Positions 1-11,297 of a stretch of 64,000 nt of DNA are shown piece after piece. This DNA is from Adiantum capillus-veneris (lineage: Eukaryota > Streptophyta > Polypodiopsida > Polypodiales > Pteridaceae): NCBI GenBank assembly GCA_014529385.2, contig CM043950.1, positions 157,176,545 through 157,240,544 on the forward strand. The letters are read 5' to 3'. The position numbers were made by a program, and so were the translations under genes. A model generated the notes under the pieces. It was not told the origin of the DNA and made no database searches. It worked only from the letters and a program-made list of their open reading frames with translations. Positions within the stretch are counted from its first letter, which is position 1. Each line of letters begins with the position of its first letter.

Positions 1-1640
1 CAACACCTCAAGTAATTAGCATGCTAAAGTATCATGATGGTACAATCAAACAAAGAGCACACAGACTACAAGATTTACTCTTTGGAAGACATCAACAACA
101 GCAAACCTCGACATCGGAATCCCTTGAGTTAATTACTCAAGACCCAGCTCTTGCATAGCATATTGGTTTGAATTGCATTGATCTTCATATCATGGTAGAG
201 ACAATCATGGCTATGCATAGACACGATTGTTCAACCCATGCACACAATCGTCCCAGAGTATGCCATCTAGAAGGGGTGGAAGGGCACTAAGTACTAAGTA
301 ATTAAGGGCAATGTTTGAAGAGGGACGAAAAAGTTTGATATTAACGTGTGTTTTTTTGCAAAATTACCTAATAATGCCCTTATAGTTCATCATTAAGGAA
401 AAATTCACTGATAATATCTTCCCGATGAGTGAAAATACTGTATATACTATAAGAAAATCATCAAAAATAGTCTTTTTTGAGTATTTTTTATTAATTTTGT
501 TGATAATGAGGCTTTAAAATAGAAAAATCCAACAAAAAACAATAAAGCTGTGTTTTTCAAGGGATTTTCTTAATTATTGGATTTTTACTTTACTTTTTTA
601 GAGCATTTTGTTTTCTTTGATTTTTCAAATAAAGAGGTCAAAAATTAATAATAAATAGCAGGGAAGGTCAAATGAAAAAATGGAAGACACGATGGTGATC
701 AGAAAGACAAGGCGGGCAAGCAATAAAAATTTCAATGAAATCAGAAGATGGAAGCGGGAAGCCTAGATTAGGCGGCCAAGCCTACTTTTGCAAAATTCTT
801 GCAGAATGAGTTACAGGAATCCGATCAGGGAAATTTTTGAGTCTAACATAAATTCACGGCCTAGGAGGACTAACGGGGGAATCTGGGGAAAATTGGTTCG
901 GGAAGTCCGGGTATAGATATTCAAGGTAGGCTAAAACCACCTCATTTCCACTTGGAGCCTTTGCAGAAGAGATTTTGGCCTCTTTCGCGCGACTTTTCTG
1001 GAGCCCACAGTTGACCATTTTCAACGCCGTCTCACACGAGACATGAGGGGTAAGTTCTTTACTCGACAATGATCCATTTTGTATGGCTGGTAGCTAGTCT
1101 AAAGCCCTAGAAAAAACCCTAGAAACCGAGCAGTGCACAAAGACCTACGACCTAAAACTGACCATAGCGGACTGCCAGCTTGACCAAATCGGATGGGATT
1201 TGAACCATAGCATGCCCTAACATAATATAACCTTTCTATACCATTAGATGACCATTCGACTGGGGTCAAGGGAGTCCCAGTAGAAAAGTTAGGTTTTTGG
1301 CAAATGCCAGAATTTTGACTTGACTCCACAGATGGCTTGCTAATGAGGTCCATATACAATGTATATGATTGGTTTGGTGAAGTCCATCGAGCAAAGCCCT
1401 CGAAAATCAGAAAATGGCTCGAAGGTTACAAAGCGTCAAATTCGACACACGGGGTCAAACTGACTCCAAATGAGCCAGAATTGGACAGATTGCTTCACGA
1501 CTATGTTGCGGACAAGTCCAAAGCCTCAAAGTTGAGCAACAAACCCAACAGACAAAGAAGTCACAAAAAACGGGGATTTCAGAGTCGATAGAACACAAAG
1601 TGATGCCGTCATGACCAAACTTGACCAAATTCAATTAAGG
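1..1640. other. AT-rich non-coding flank, no supported gene
   Basis: Long A/T-rich stretches with no recognisable protein, RNA gene or terminal repeat. The only open frames are short (about 70-86 codons), have no family motifs and overlap on both strands, so I read them as chance frames. From about 1600 onward the sequence grades into the degenerate tandem array described next, so this may be the leader or spacer of the decayed retroelement that follows. Confidence 0.5.
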
Positions 1641-2310
1641 ACTTCTATTAGGCGTATGATACATGTCTAGATCAAAATTTATAGGTTTTGCAAAGTTTTT
1701 GTCACTGTTGTAAATAATCACGATTATTTCCTTTTGCATCAGTTTTGCTTGAAAATTGTCAAATCACCTCACCTATCATGTGTACACACCTATTACATGC
1801 CAAAAATCAAGCATGAGTAAAAATGACCACCCATTACTTGTAAAATTGCCAAAAAAACACAAAGAAGTCTTTGCAAGCGAAAATTTGGGTTATGGACCAC
1901 ATTTCTTGATCCAAATCACTTCATATCTCATACCCAAGGTCCATACAATGCCTAGAACCAATTTATACAAAAAAATGTCAATTTTGGAAGAGAAGTTAAT
2001 AATCATGATTATTTACTTTCTGGTCAAAATTGGGGAATTATGATATTTTGTCATCATACATCCAAAGTACATGATGTGTTAAGCCCACTAGCCAATTTTG
2101 AATCAATTTGGGGTTCAAAACAAATCTCCTTTATATCTACTATTTCAGAGACCTAAACCCAAATTTGGTACAATTTTCACCATGTGCATCCAAATGAGCC
2201 CATATTTCACTCAGAGCATGTATTTGGTATATACTTCAAGCCTACAAAGCCAAGTTTACAAAAAGTTGAAAATTTTCCTCAGCTATAAATAATCACGATT
2301 ATTTACTTTG
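1640..2310. repeat. Degenerate ~287-bp tandem array with palindromic motif
   Basis: A near-palindrome, AATAATCACGATTATT or AATAATCATGATTATT, occurs at 1713-1728, 1998-2013 and 2288-2303, spaced 285 and 290 bp apart. The sequence before each copy is similar (a 'catgtctagatcaaaattta / atgcctagaaccaattta / aagcctacaaagccaagttta' theme followed by A-rich and 'gaaaattt'-like runs). The pattern therefore looks like three diverged units of a longer repeat, not a chance motif. It lies upstream of the decayed ORF at 2612, a usual place for leader repeats in plant LTR elements. The unit boundaries are approximate. Confidence 0.55.
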
Positions 2311-2350
2311 GCTATAAATTTTTGTTTTGACCATAAAACAAAAATTGATT

Positions 2351-2585
2351 TGCATGTTTTATGCATCTTTGCTTGTTTAAAAATTGATTTGAAGAAAATT
2401 GGACCAAATTGTCAGCATTTCAGTCTAAAGGGCATTTCAGAGATAATTCCGATAAATCTACTAACTTTGCATGTTTTTATGCATCTTTGCTTGTTTAAAA
2501 ATTGATTTGAAGAAAATTGGACCAAATTGTCAGCATTTCAGTCTAAAGGGCATTTCAGAGATAATTCCGATAAATCTACTAACTT
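2351..2585 (+). repeat. 117-bp direct tandem duplication
   Basis: Two back-to-back copies, 2351-2467 and 2468-2585, are identical as far as I can read except for one extra T in a T run of the second copy. Each starts tgcatgttttatgc and ends ctactaacttt. Such high identity next to decayed sequence indicates a recent local duplication. The second copy ends 26 bp before the first ATG of the following ORF. Confidence 0.85.
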
Positions 2586-2611
2586 TGCACTCTATTCACT
2601 GAACAGGAGCC

Positions 2612-4795
2612 ATGCAAGCAGCAGAGAGGGCCAAGAAGAAGCTAAACCATAATGAGAAACTACAAGAACTGCCTGCGTATCAACTAGACCCCGAGTCAGT
2701 CAAAGCAGCAAGGCATCCTACCTTTCTAGAGAACAGCTGGAAGAGCACCACACTACAATTTTCACTAGCAGGTTCAAAAGTGAAGAAGAGCATCAAGTGG
2801 ATTTGAAACTCCTGCCCAAAGAAGTCTATGATGTAGCTGCTAAACCAGAAACCAAGGAAGTTAACCGCAGGTTGGGGCTCAGGCATTTCCACGAACAAGA
2901 GCCTTGTGGAGTGGACTTCAGAAAGCTTACATGCTTCTATCCACCATCAAAGAAGACGGAACTGCACAGATATCATACACCCAAGGGAACAAGATTGAAG
3001 TAGTGATCACAAAAGAGATAGTGACAGAGACACTCAGACTGCCCACTGAAGGAATGACCATGCAGGCAAGAGACAGGGAAACCGTAGCACAAAGACCAAG
3101 GAACTTGAAATGGTGATCGGCGCTCTCCAAGGAGAGCTAGAAGACAGGATGACTATCATCACTGATCTCCAAAGGCAGGTGCAAGAGCTGAAGGCAGAAG
3201 AAAAATAGCATTAGTTAGCCAAATATAGGCAACAAAAAGAAATGGGGGAGTTAGGTGATCTACTCACCAAATTGTCTAATGCTTGCAAAGCAAAGGACGA
3301 GCAGACAGAAGTTACGAATGAACTTCTTACAACCTCTCTGTCAGCTCAGAAAATTCAGGTGCAATTAGATGTTAATAATGCTTCTCTGCAGTATTCTGAA
3401 CAAAGGATCAATGATCAGGCCATTTTGTTACGGCAAATTAGAGAAAATCCAGCCGTGGCCTCGATCAAAGAAACTGACGAAGTGTATAAGGCACTTGAAA
3501 AGAAAAACAAAGAACTAGAATTGGAATTGAAGCTAGAACAATCACAGCACAGGGACCTCGCACTGATGCGGGTTCAAAGAGAAGAGGAGCTTCTAAAGGA
3601 GATAGCAGAACTCAAGCAGATTAATCAACTCCTCAGAGATGGGAAACCAGACACACAGGAAGAGGGAGGCACTTCAGAGCCGCCACAAATAGACATACCC
3701 TCGGTCTCGTTTGCTGTTTTTGAGGCACAGTCAACAATAGAGCCGAGTGGTAATGAAGATTTTTAGATTAACATCATGGACGAAGACACAATGCCAATGG
3801 TCTAGCTGTCAAAAGCTGAAGAAGGCGCACTGAAGGAGAAGATCACCCTAGAGGTGGATGAGCAGTGGAAAGCCGCTATGGATTGGGAGTTGAGCGTTTT
3901 ACACTCTGTCAACGTCACTCAACTCACTCCCAATCAGATCAACACTCAATGGCACCAACAATCCTTGCCGTACCCTCTCAACCAAAGTAGAACTATTACA
4001 GGTGAAAGAAAGGTTGTACAAGGATATGGAAGAAGATGGCTTAGATAAAGACCACCCAAAGTGGAGGTTAAGATGGCTGAACAAGAATCCGAGATACTTG
4101 ATTCTGTTCACAAGAGTACCTACAGTCCTTCAAAGAGATCCGACCTTCTATCCTGTACCCAGAGTAAGGACATGGCAAGCGCATGAAGCACTGCAAAAGA
4201 AGAGGCCAACTTGGCTCAACTTCCCCAGGCTACCAGCTCTAGAGAGAGGGCAAGCAACGGAGGAATACATGGTGAAAACCCTAATGGGTGCCATGACTTT
4301 CTTCAAGAGTCTGCCAGATCTCTCATGTGCCATGTTGTATAAAATCTGCAGAATGTTGCTAACATGTATACAAGTTTTTAATGAGCTTGAGCAAACAGGA
4401 GCCCCATGGCTATCATTCTTGGAAGGAAACAAAGTCTTTTGCTATGATCTAAGTGGGCAACCTTCAGAAGAGGTCCTTTATGGATTCTATGCCAGATGCA
4501 TGTTCTTGCCATTGAATAATATGTTGACCTTTGAAGAAGCTTTCTAGACTGGATTCTTCACCTGGCGAACGAAGATATTTGCACTGGTGATCATCAACTT
4601 AGCATCCAAGTTTGTAGGATACTCAGCGGTGGAGCTGAAGAATCAAGTAACAATGCAATTTCTGCAAGTGCCCGACAAAGAATGAAGAATCAGATACCAG
4701 ATGGCACTAAACGCACTTAAAGACCACCTCACCAGCCGTCAACCCAAAAACTACTTCAGCCTTGTCAAGGGACGACATCGGCGAGGAGGGAGGAA
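2612..4795 (+). pseudogene. Decayed ORF of a non-autonomous LTR element, coiled coil, unknown function
   Basis: A coding-like stretch of about 700 codons broken by several frameshifts and stops. The frames used are roughly 2612-2800, 2797-2940, 2904-3115, 3242-3770 (174 codons) and 4002-4795. Visible parts, in order: a lysine-rich start; a segment with the motif ITKEIVTETLRLPTEG, a style seen in ORF1/gag-like proteins of some plant retroelements; a strongly helical, charged coiled coil (codons of 3242-3660, rich in E/K/L heptads); and a C-terminal part (4002-4547) with motifs WLNFPRLPALERGQ and GAPWLSFLEGNKVFCYDL that I do not recognise. Coding runs right up to a purine tract and an LTR-like start at 4797, which ties it to a retroelement that lacks RT and integrase. 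No function is assigned. It could be a gag derivative or a captured host segment. Confidence 0.5.
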
Positions 4796-4796
4796 A
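4781..4796 (+). other. Polypurine tract (plus-strand primer site)
   Basis: The purine run gcgaggagggaggaaa lies directly before tgttagcagcaagct, an LTR-type TGTT start. The same arrangement (gacgac..., purine run, TGTT) precedes the H element 3' LTR at 47894 and, with tattt, the LTR at 5623. This supports a family relationship. Confidence 0.65.
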
Positions 4797-4964
4797 TGTT
4801 AGCAGCAAGCTAACACGGACACCATTTTTCGGAGTTCTCTTTGTAAAACATTTATTATTTTGATAAATCGGGAATATTGTAACTCCTATTTTCTCGAATA
4901 AACTTTGTAATTAATGACCCGAGGCTGCAAGCTTCCAGATTGTATCAGCCAGTCATCACCCAGC
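4797..4964 (+). repeat. LTR start fragment (TGTTAGC...)
   Basis: Begins TGTT right after the purine tract and carries a short inverted repeat (gttagc...gctaac). It includes a 'cttccagattgta' string also present in the H element LTRs (near 48040). No matching second copy is in the window and the far end is not visible. After about 4965 the sequence matches the internal 3' region of element H instead of an LTR, so I treat this as a truncated LTR or an LTR joined to a second element. Confidence 0.4.
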
Positions 4965-5607
4965 TTTGGTTCCCATCGGAATTTTCCCTTTAGTCATCCA
5001 GGTTTTAAGACCCTGATCTAGAAACCCTCATCATCAACTTCTTGTATATATTCCTTTTACATCAACAATAATGAACTAGCTATGAAAATCAATCATCAAT
5101 GACTTGGAGATAAATTTGTAAATCACAACATGCTTATCGCAAGCAACAAAGCTCCATCAAAAAATGGCAAGTTAAAAATTGGCCTACAATGACAAGCAAT
5201 GAAAAATTCAGCAAGCCAGCTATCCACAACAACCATACGTAGATCACATAGTGCTTCAACATTGGCTACAGTGGAAAACTCAAATTGTAGTGGACCTTGA
5301 AAGCAAATCCATCATAAATTCCACGCCACAAAGAGGATCAGTTCTACAAGCTCAGATACATCAACATCCATCTTTACAGCAACTAAGATTGGCAACAAAG
5401 AGGTGAATGCACAACAAGAAGAAAAGTTGACTCAAAAATCAAAGATCAAATCACGTATCAACAACATGGCAGATATAAATCACTCAAGGAAGGGGGGAGC
5501 GTCATCAATGACAAAGCACTTCCCAAGCTTAAGACCAACCTTAAAGACAAAGCCGAAGGCAACCCAATGACAAGACTGCACAAGGTCGTATCAAGGGATG
5601 ACACGAG
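4965..5607 (+). repeat. 3' untranslated module shared with element H
   Basis: The stretch tttagtcatccaggtttta at 5000-5018, followed by 'gaccctgatctag...cttgtatatattcctttt acatcaacaataa', matches 47015-47095 of element H closely. The similarity fades downstream, but phrases such as 'cctacaatgacaa' versus 'cttacaatgacaa' persist. In H the module lies between the coding region and the polypurine tract. Here it also precedes a polypurine tract (5608-5622). I read it as the 3' non-coding part of an element related to H. No ORF of note. Confidence 0.6.
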
Positions 5608-6554
5608 CTAAGAAGGGGGAAATATTTAAGGATTGATTGAACGGTCATCCACTTGGCCGAACATGTAGCCGAACACCACATTTGTAGTTTATTATTTTGC
5701 GAGCTAGTGTAGTGATACTCTACGTAAATCCTAATTCTAGAGTAGCGGGTCAATTCCTTGAGTTGTATTTTTGTCATGACAATTGTAAAGGTCCATGTGA
5801 ACCGGCCACTAGCCATTTAGAATGTCCTAGGTATAAAGGTCACTAGCTTTAAATGTGAAAGAATGCTTATCTTTAGAAGAGGAAAGAGCTCTGTTGTACG
5901 TACAGGAGCTCTGTTGTACGTACGCTCAAGCTACAAAGCTGCTCTAAATTGTAATCATCGCAATTAATGAATGGGTGATCAGATTTTAGTTTTGAAACTT
6001 GCATTGTGTTCCTCTCTCTTTGCTCTTCCATTCAAGTGTAAGCATTTTCAGTTTTGTTGAGGTTTTCGACTACTGTTAGTGAGCCTAATCATGAGATTTG
6101 AGTGCTTAAATCATTGTTTTTAGTCATTTTGACCATAGGAGAGTGTTCCTAAACAATAGGGAGATCTTTTTGGATAGTTCTGTTGCAATTTTCAGGACCT
6201 TTTTTTATGATGGATCGTGATTTTGGTACCTTGTTGGATTGCAACCAGACTTGGTAGGATAGTGTCCCTAGGTGTTGTAGATCTCTTCCTAAAGTTCCGT
6301 TGCATTTTAAGTCCATTCGAGTGCCGAAATGGCGTGATGACCTAGAGCTGTGAGAAAGGACATAGGTAGATTTCCCTGATCATTGAGTGTTGGTTTTCTT
6401 GTTGAGTTGGTGTGCTTTCTTGTTAAGGTTAACTTCTTGAGATTGCAATCTCAAAGAGTCTCTGTGCCCCATCTGAGTCACTTCCTTGAGTATTGACATT
6501 ATGTTAGTGCATGATAGCTATGCTACAGACATCTGTTGCGGCGAGCCGCTAACA
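5608..6554 (+). repeat. Polypurine tract plus 3' LTR of an H-related element
   Basis: A purine run, ctaagaagggggaaa, ends at 5622 and the LTR starts at 5623 as TATTTAAGG, probably a mutated TGTT start. The LTR ends at 6554 with gagccgctaaca. The end region (attgacattatgtt ... gcatg ... gag[tc]cgct ... aaca) matches the end of the H element 3' LTR (48787-48851), and the lengths agree (about 932 versus 958 bp). No 5' partner is visible, so the element is 5'-truncated or its other half lies outside the window. Confidence 0.6.
5886..5925 (+). repeat. 20-bp tandem duplication inside the LTR
   Basis: The unit gagctctgttgtacgtac plus two bases occurs twice in direct succession (5886-5905 and 5906-5925). 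Each unit contains the palindrome gtac twice. It lies in the mid-LTR, a region that often contains promoter elements, but no function can be shown. Confidence 0.85.
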
Positions 6555-7608
<1,054 letters not shown>

Positions 7609-7865
7609 GGTTGCTTCTCCGTCCCTGCAGCCAAAAGCTCGACGCTTTCCCGGTCGACCCCGAAGATGCGGGTATTCCAACAATGGATGTTCTTCATTTT
7701 GTAGATGTGATCATCGAGAACAAGATGCAGGTTCAAGCCTATATAGATGGTGGAGCATAGGTCTGCATCATGATGGAGACTACAATGAGAAAAACAGGTG
7801 TTAAAGCGGTAGCCAAGTCAAATGTGCGCATGAGGATGGCCAACCATGCTAAAGCTAGGTGGGCA
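7609..7865 (+). pseudogene. Retropepsin N-terminal half, Tat-like Ty3/gypsy (element C)
   Basis: Reading through one stop, the frame shows VDVIIENKMQVQAY, then the active-site region IDGGA followed by VCIM, then RMANHAKAR. The same order (LVDGGA, ICIM, KMAKNSKAR) occurs in the protease of element B at 59520-59650, so this is a B-like element. The catalytic Asp of the D-G-G-A box is present, but a TAG follows the box. The frame stops at KAR, where element F is inserted. It resumes after F at 12804 (VAKGVRVKFMGIE), which corresponds to the next residues of the B protease. Confidence 0.7.
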
Positions 7866-8912
7866 TTTTCGTGCCATGGCACATGCATAATGTGAAACTA
7901 AAATATCTACCTCACTCTCAATGCTTTTGTTATGTGGGACCGAATGCTATACTGTACATAGTGTGATATATGCGAAAATAGATGCCACAATTGCAGTCGT
8001 ATACATACCTTTTCGGGCAGATGAGGATTTTGACGTGGCATTGACATGTGTTTTATCACATCAAAGCATCCTTTTTTTTTTTTGAAATGTACAAATGTCA
8101 AGTGTATCAAAGTGGCATGCTCGTTTTGCCTAGAAAGTTCAATACGCGCGATCTCGACCAAAAATAGCAGGTTTAATGCGCGGGCAGAAGAGATGTGTCT
8201 AGAGTGATTTCTAAGTGGTAAAATTATTTTCAAGATTAAATTTAATCCCAATTGATTTTCCCACAATTTTAGGGATGTTTCCCAGCTCGTTTGGGCTTTT
8301 TACGGGGGAAAAAGGGCATTTTTGGAATAAAAATGACCAAAAATGGTCATAAAATGGTCAAAAATGACCCAAAATTGGTCAAAAATGGCTCAAAATGCCA
8401 CATCACTCAGAATTTTTTGACTATGAGGAGTAATTCAACCTTTTAGAAGAGCAATATTAGCATTATAAGCTCCTCTGTAAGGGGATACAAGGCATGTACC
8501 TATGGTATGCTACTACAGTCCCGTGTTGTTCCAACCTTGTATTCGAGGCTCTGAGGCCACCAATTAGGGTTTCCCCTCTTCAAATACCTACTTGGGAATG
8601 AATAATGAAGTTTGAAGCTTCCATAAAATTTCTACGACGGAGAATCAAGGCGTTGGTATAGGGTTTTTATCAGGGCAAAAGAGCACTGCGACTATGTAAT
8701 TGGCAGTGATGCTACACCAAATCATCACACACACAAGAGTTTTGAGTTTCTCTTGGTTCTTTTTCAAAGAGAATCTTTCATGGCTAGAGTTTTGTTCTTT
8801 TTGAGTGTGTTTTTAACCTCAAATATTCTACGACTTGCTTGATTTTGCTGTGAAAATCTCACTGTTAGAGGGCCGATGCTTTCCTAGCCGCACTCCGCAC
8901 TTCTTGATACAA
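7866..8912 (+). repeat. 5' LTR of element F
   Basis: Aligns along its length with 11767-12801: both carry gcataatgtgaaactaaaat near the start, a block of repeated 'aaaatggtcaaaaatg' phrases in the middle (8330-8400), 'ccaattagggtttcccctc', and the end 'tttcctagccgcact...cttcttga'. The first bases are eroded compared with the 3' copy, which starts TGTCATGCCGTGG. The end is gatgctttcctagccgcact plus cttcttgataca. Confidence 0.8.
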
Positions 8913-8929
8913 GTTTCGTAAACCCGACA

Positions 8930-9700
8930 TGGTTCTAGACTCAAGGGGGTGCTGCAAATATGTGGAAAACCATATCAATGATTGTGATAATATCTTGTCA
9001 AGATTGGAAGAGGTGGACCTTACCTTGTTTGGGTCAAAAGTCAGTGTTTGGTTTGAATGAAGTTCTTATTGTAGGACATATGTGTGGGCCATATGGTAGA
9101 AGGCCATGTCCTGCAAAGATCGATGTAATTCAGATAATGAAAGAGAAATGTATAAATGTCATGAAGGTTCGAAGGTTCTTGGGTGCATGCGTGTTTTATG
9201 TTATCTGGATTCCACATTATGCACATGTAGCAAAGCCTTTGTATCAACTTTTGAGAAAGAACCAAAAGTTTCAATGGGAAGAAATTCATACACATGCCAT
9301 GAGGAAATTAAAGAATTTGTTGCTTATGTCTCCAAATTTGAGGAAAGTGAACTATGATTGTGGAAGACATGTGATTGTGATGGTAGATACTAGCCCCACA
9401 GGAATTGAATGGGCGATTGGCCAAGATGATGAATATGGTAAGCAATATGTAGTGAAATTTGGAGAAAGGGTCCTAAACGCTAGTCCACGGGTGAAATGGG
9501 AATTATAGGGAGCAATTACAGCCCTGAAATGTGATAAAGAGTATTGGTTGATAGGTCCAAATGTAATAGTGGAGACTGATTTTCTACCTCTTCTTGGAAT
9601 GATCACAAGCTACTCAGCTCCTGATATTGCTATGTTGAGATAGATTGCCCACATAAAGTCCTTAAAATCCAAAATTTAAGAATATTGCAGGGAAAGATAA
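8930..9700 (+). pseudogene. RT thumb and RNase H of element F
   Basis: Begins in the RT thumb (YVENHINDCDNILSRLEEV) and, after a stop near 9058, continues with VRRFLGACVFYVIWIPHYA, VAKPLYQLLRKNQKFQWEE and RKLKNLLLMSPNL. The RNase H part follows: VIVMVDTSPTGIEWAIGQD, then FGERVLNASPRVKWEL, a stop at 9506-9508, and a continuation ALKCDKEYWLIGPNVIVETD. Combined with the integrase style downstream, the order and wording (SPxL...VDxSxxGxxWxxxQ, VETD) fit a Ty3/gypsy clade that I know best from fungi. The RT catalytic palm is absent. Several stops and frameshifts. Confidence 0.7.
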
Positions 9701-9713
9701 TCCAGTTGCGGAT

Positions 9714-10866
9714 ATGCTTTCAAGTGCAAGGTATGAAAATGAAGAAGAAATGGTTATTGAGGGTGATGATGTAGGCACAAGGTTTTATCGTAGCTCTTAT
9801 GAAAAGGGTGATCATGTTTTCCTGTCAAATGCACTTGAGTCATTTACGGAGGACCTATATCAAGGTGATTGGTTGCTCATTGGACGTTATCTAAGCACTT
9901 TGACAAGGCAGGAAGGGTGGACTGATCAAGAGTTCAAAAGAATACGTAGAAAAGCCTATGGATACTTTTGAAAGATGGGTACTTATGGAAGCATCCAAAA
10001 CAAAGAAATGGAATGCCATTGAGAGTTGTGAATGATAAGGATTCTCAAAATGAGCTTATGAAAAAGCTTCATGAGAGTCTTTATGCTAGACATATAGGTG
10101 TATGGGCCACCTTTACTAAAATGAAAAAGAGGTATTGGTGGAAAGGTATGTATAAAGATGTATCTCACTTTGTGGAGTCTTGTGACACCTGTCAAATTTA
10201 TTCAAATGTATGTCATCGTGACGGGTTACACCCTACTTACCCTTTGGCCATGCACTATAAGTAGGTAGTAGATTTGGTTACAATGCCATTGGGTTTATGG
10301 CAAATGAGATGCATAGTGCTTGCACGAGAAGACTTAACTAATCAGGTTGAAGGTCGTGCTCTAAGAATAAAAAGCACAGAAGGGATATGTAAGTTCCTCT
10401 TGGATGATGTAATTATCCGTTATGGCTATGTTGGGAAGATAACATCGAACAGGGGTGAGTTGGATGCTGACAAAGAAATGGAGTTTTTCTCTAGGCTGGG
10501 CATTAAACTTGCTCTCACTACTGCATACAATCTTGAAAAGGGAATGGTAAATCAGAACGTGGGAATCCTCCTATCATTAAAGCTTTGGCTAAGGCCTGCA
10601 AAGGTAAAATGGGAGAGTGGCCTAGATTATTGCCTTATGCTTTATGGGTTGATCGTACAACACATAGCTCAGTTACTGCTTATATGCCTTTTGAGTTGAT
10701 GTATGGTAAGAAACCTATAATGCCAATTGAGGATGTAATTCCCACATGGAATGTATTGCCTTGGGAAGATGGAATTAGTAGGGAAGGCCTTCTTGCTTTA
10801 CACATACAGCAATTATAAAGAAGGCCTCAAGATATTGAGATTGCAGTAGCACAATTAAAAGATGCA
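9714..10866 (+). pseudogene. Integrase of element F, interrupted by foldback element
   Basis: The frame at 9714-9971 is the RNase H/integrase linker. After a frameshift, 9968-10264 holds the HHCC zinc-binding region: LHESLYARHIGVWATF, KKRYWWKGMYKDV and ESCDTCQ. The core at 10274-10560 has the run IVLAREDLTNQVEGRALR and RYGYVGKITSNRGELDAD, the D-x-G region where the expected DNG reads NRG. A shift leads into 10585-10818, KMGEWPRLLPYALWVDRTT and FELMYGKKPIMPIEDV. Coding breaks at 10866, where the foldback element starts, and resumes at 11298 in the same frame. The first catalytic segment reads WVVDL or similar after a stop at 10262. Not functional. Confidence 0.7.
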
Positions 10867-11293
10867 TTAGGGAAAATTTGGACTCACAAAGGGGCCTTAA
10901 ATGGAGTTTGACTTCCTCTCTTATGTCCAAAACGGGCGTGCGGTAAAAATTTTGCAAATCAATTCTAGACTTGGCGAATATTTGGCAGTTAGAATCTACT
11001 CTTCAAGCTCTTTCTATTGATATATAGCACACCACGAGATTCCTCATATTTTGAAAGATTCTATTTTTTATTCTCTAGATTCTAGACGGAGTTGTCACAT
11101 CACAAGAGAATCAAAAATATAATCTTTCAAAATATGAGGAATCTCATGGCGTGCTATATATCAATAGAAAGAGCTTGAAGAGTAGATTCTAACTGTCAAA
11201 TCTCCGCCAAGTTTAGTGTTGATTTGCAAAACTTTTACCTCACGCCAGTCAAACTCCTTATAAGGCCCCTTTGTGAGTCCAAACTTTCCCTAA
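10867..11293. mobile_element. 427-bp foldback/MITE-like DNA element with 4-bp TGCA duplication
   Basis: The two halves are inverted copies of each other over about 190-200 bp each. The left end is ttagggaaaatttggactca and the right end is its complement, tgagtccaaactttccctaa, with one difference. The arms run to about 11060 and from about 11110, leaving a short unpaired centre. The flanks tgca (10863-10866) and tgca (11294-11297) are identical. Removing the element and one tgca joins AQLKDA to RLKNKDRF in one open integrase frame, which fixes the ends. No ORF, so non-autonomous. The superfamily is unclear: a 4-bp TGCA duplication does not fit TA, TTA, TTAA or 8-9 bp classes. Confidence 0.88.
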
Positions 11294-11297
11294 TGCA

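Noticed and set aside
1337-1591. 84-codon lysine-rich ORF
   Set aside because: No recognisable motif, no neighbouring gene structure, and length expected by chance in a 64-kb window.
4797-4964. A full LTR at 4797
   Set aside because: No second copy and similarity to H internal 3' sequence from about 4965, so only a fragment is claimed.
7907-8266. 119-codon minus-strand ORF and its partial repeat at 11807-11995
   Set aside because: Both lie in the two LTRs of element F in the same position; the shared frame reflects LTR homology and is not kept open in the second copy.
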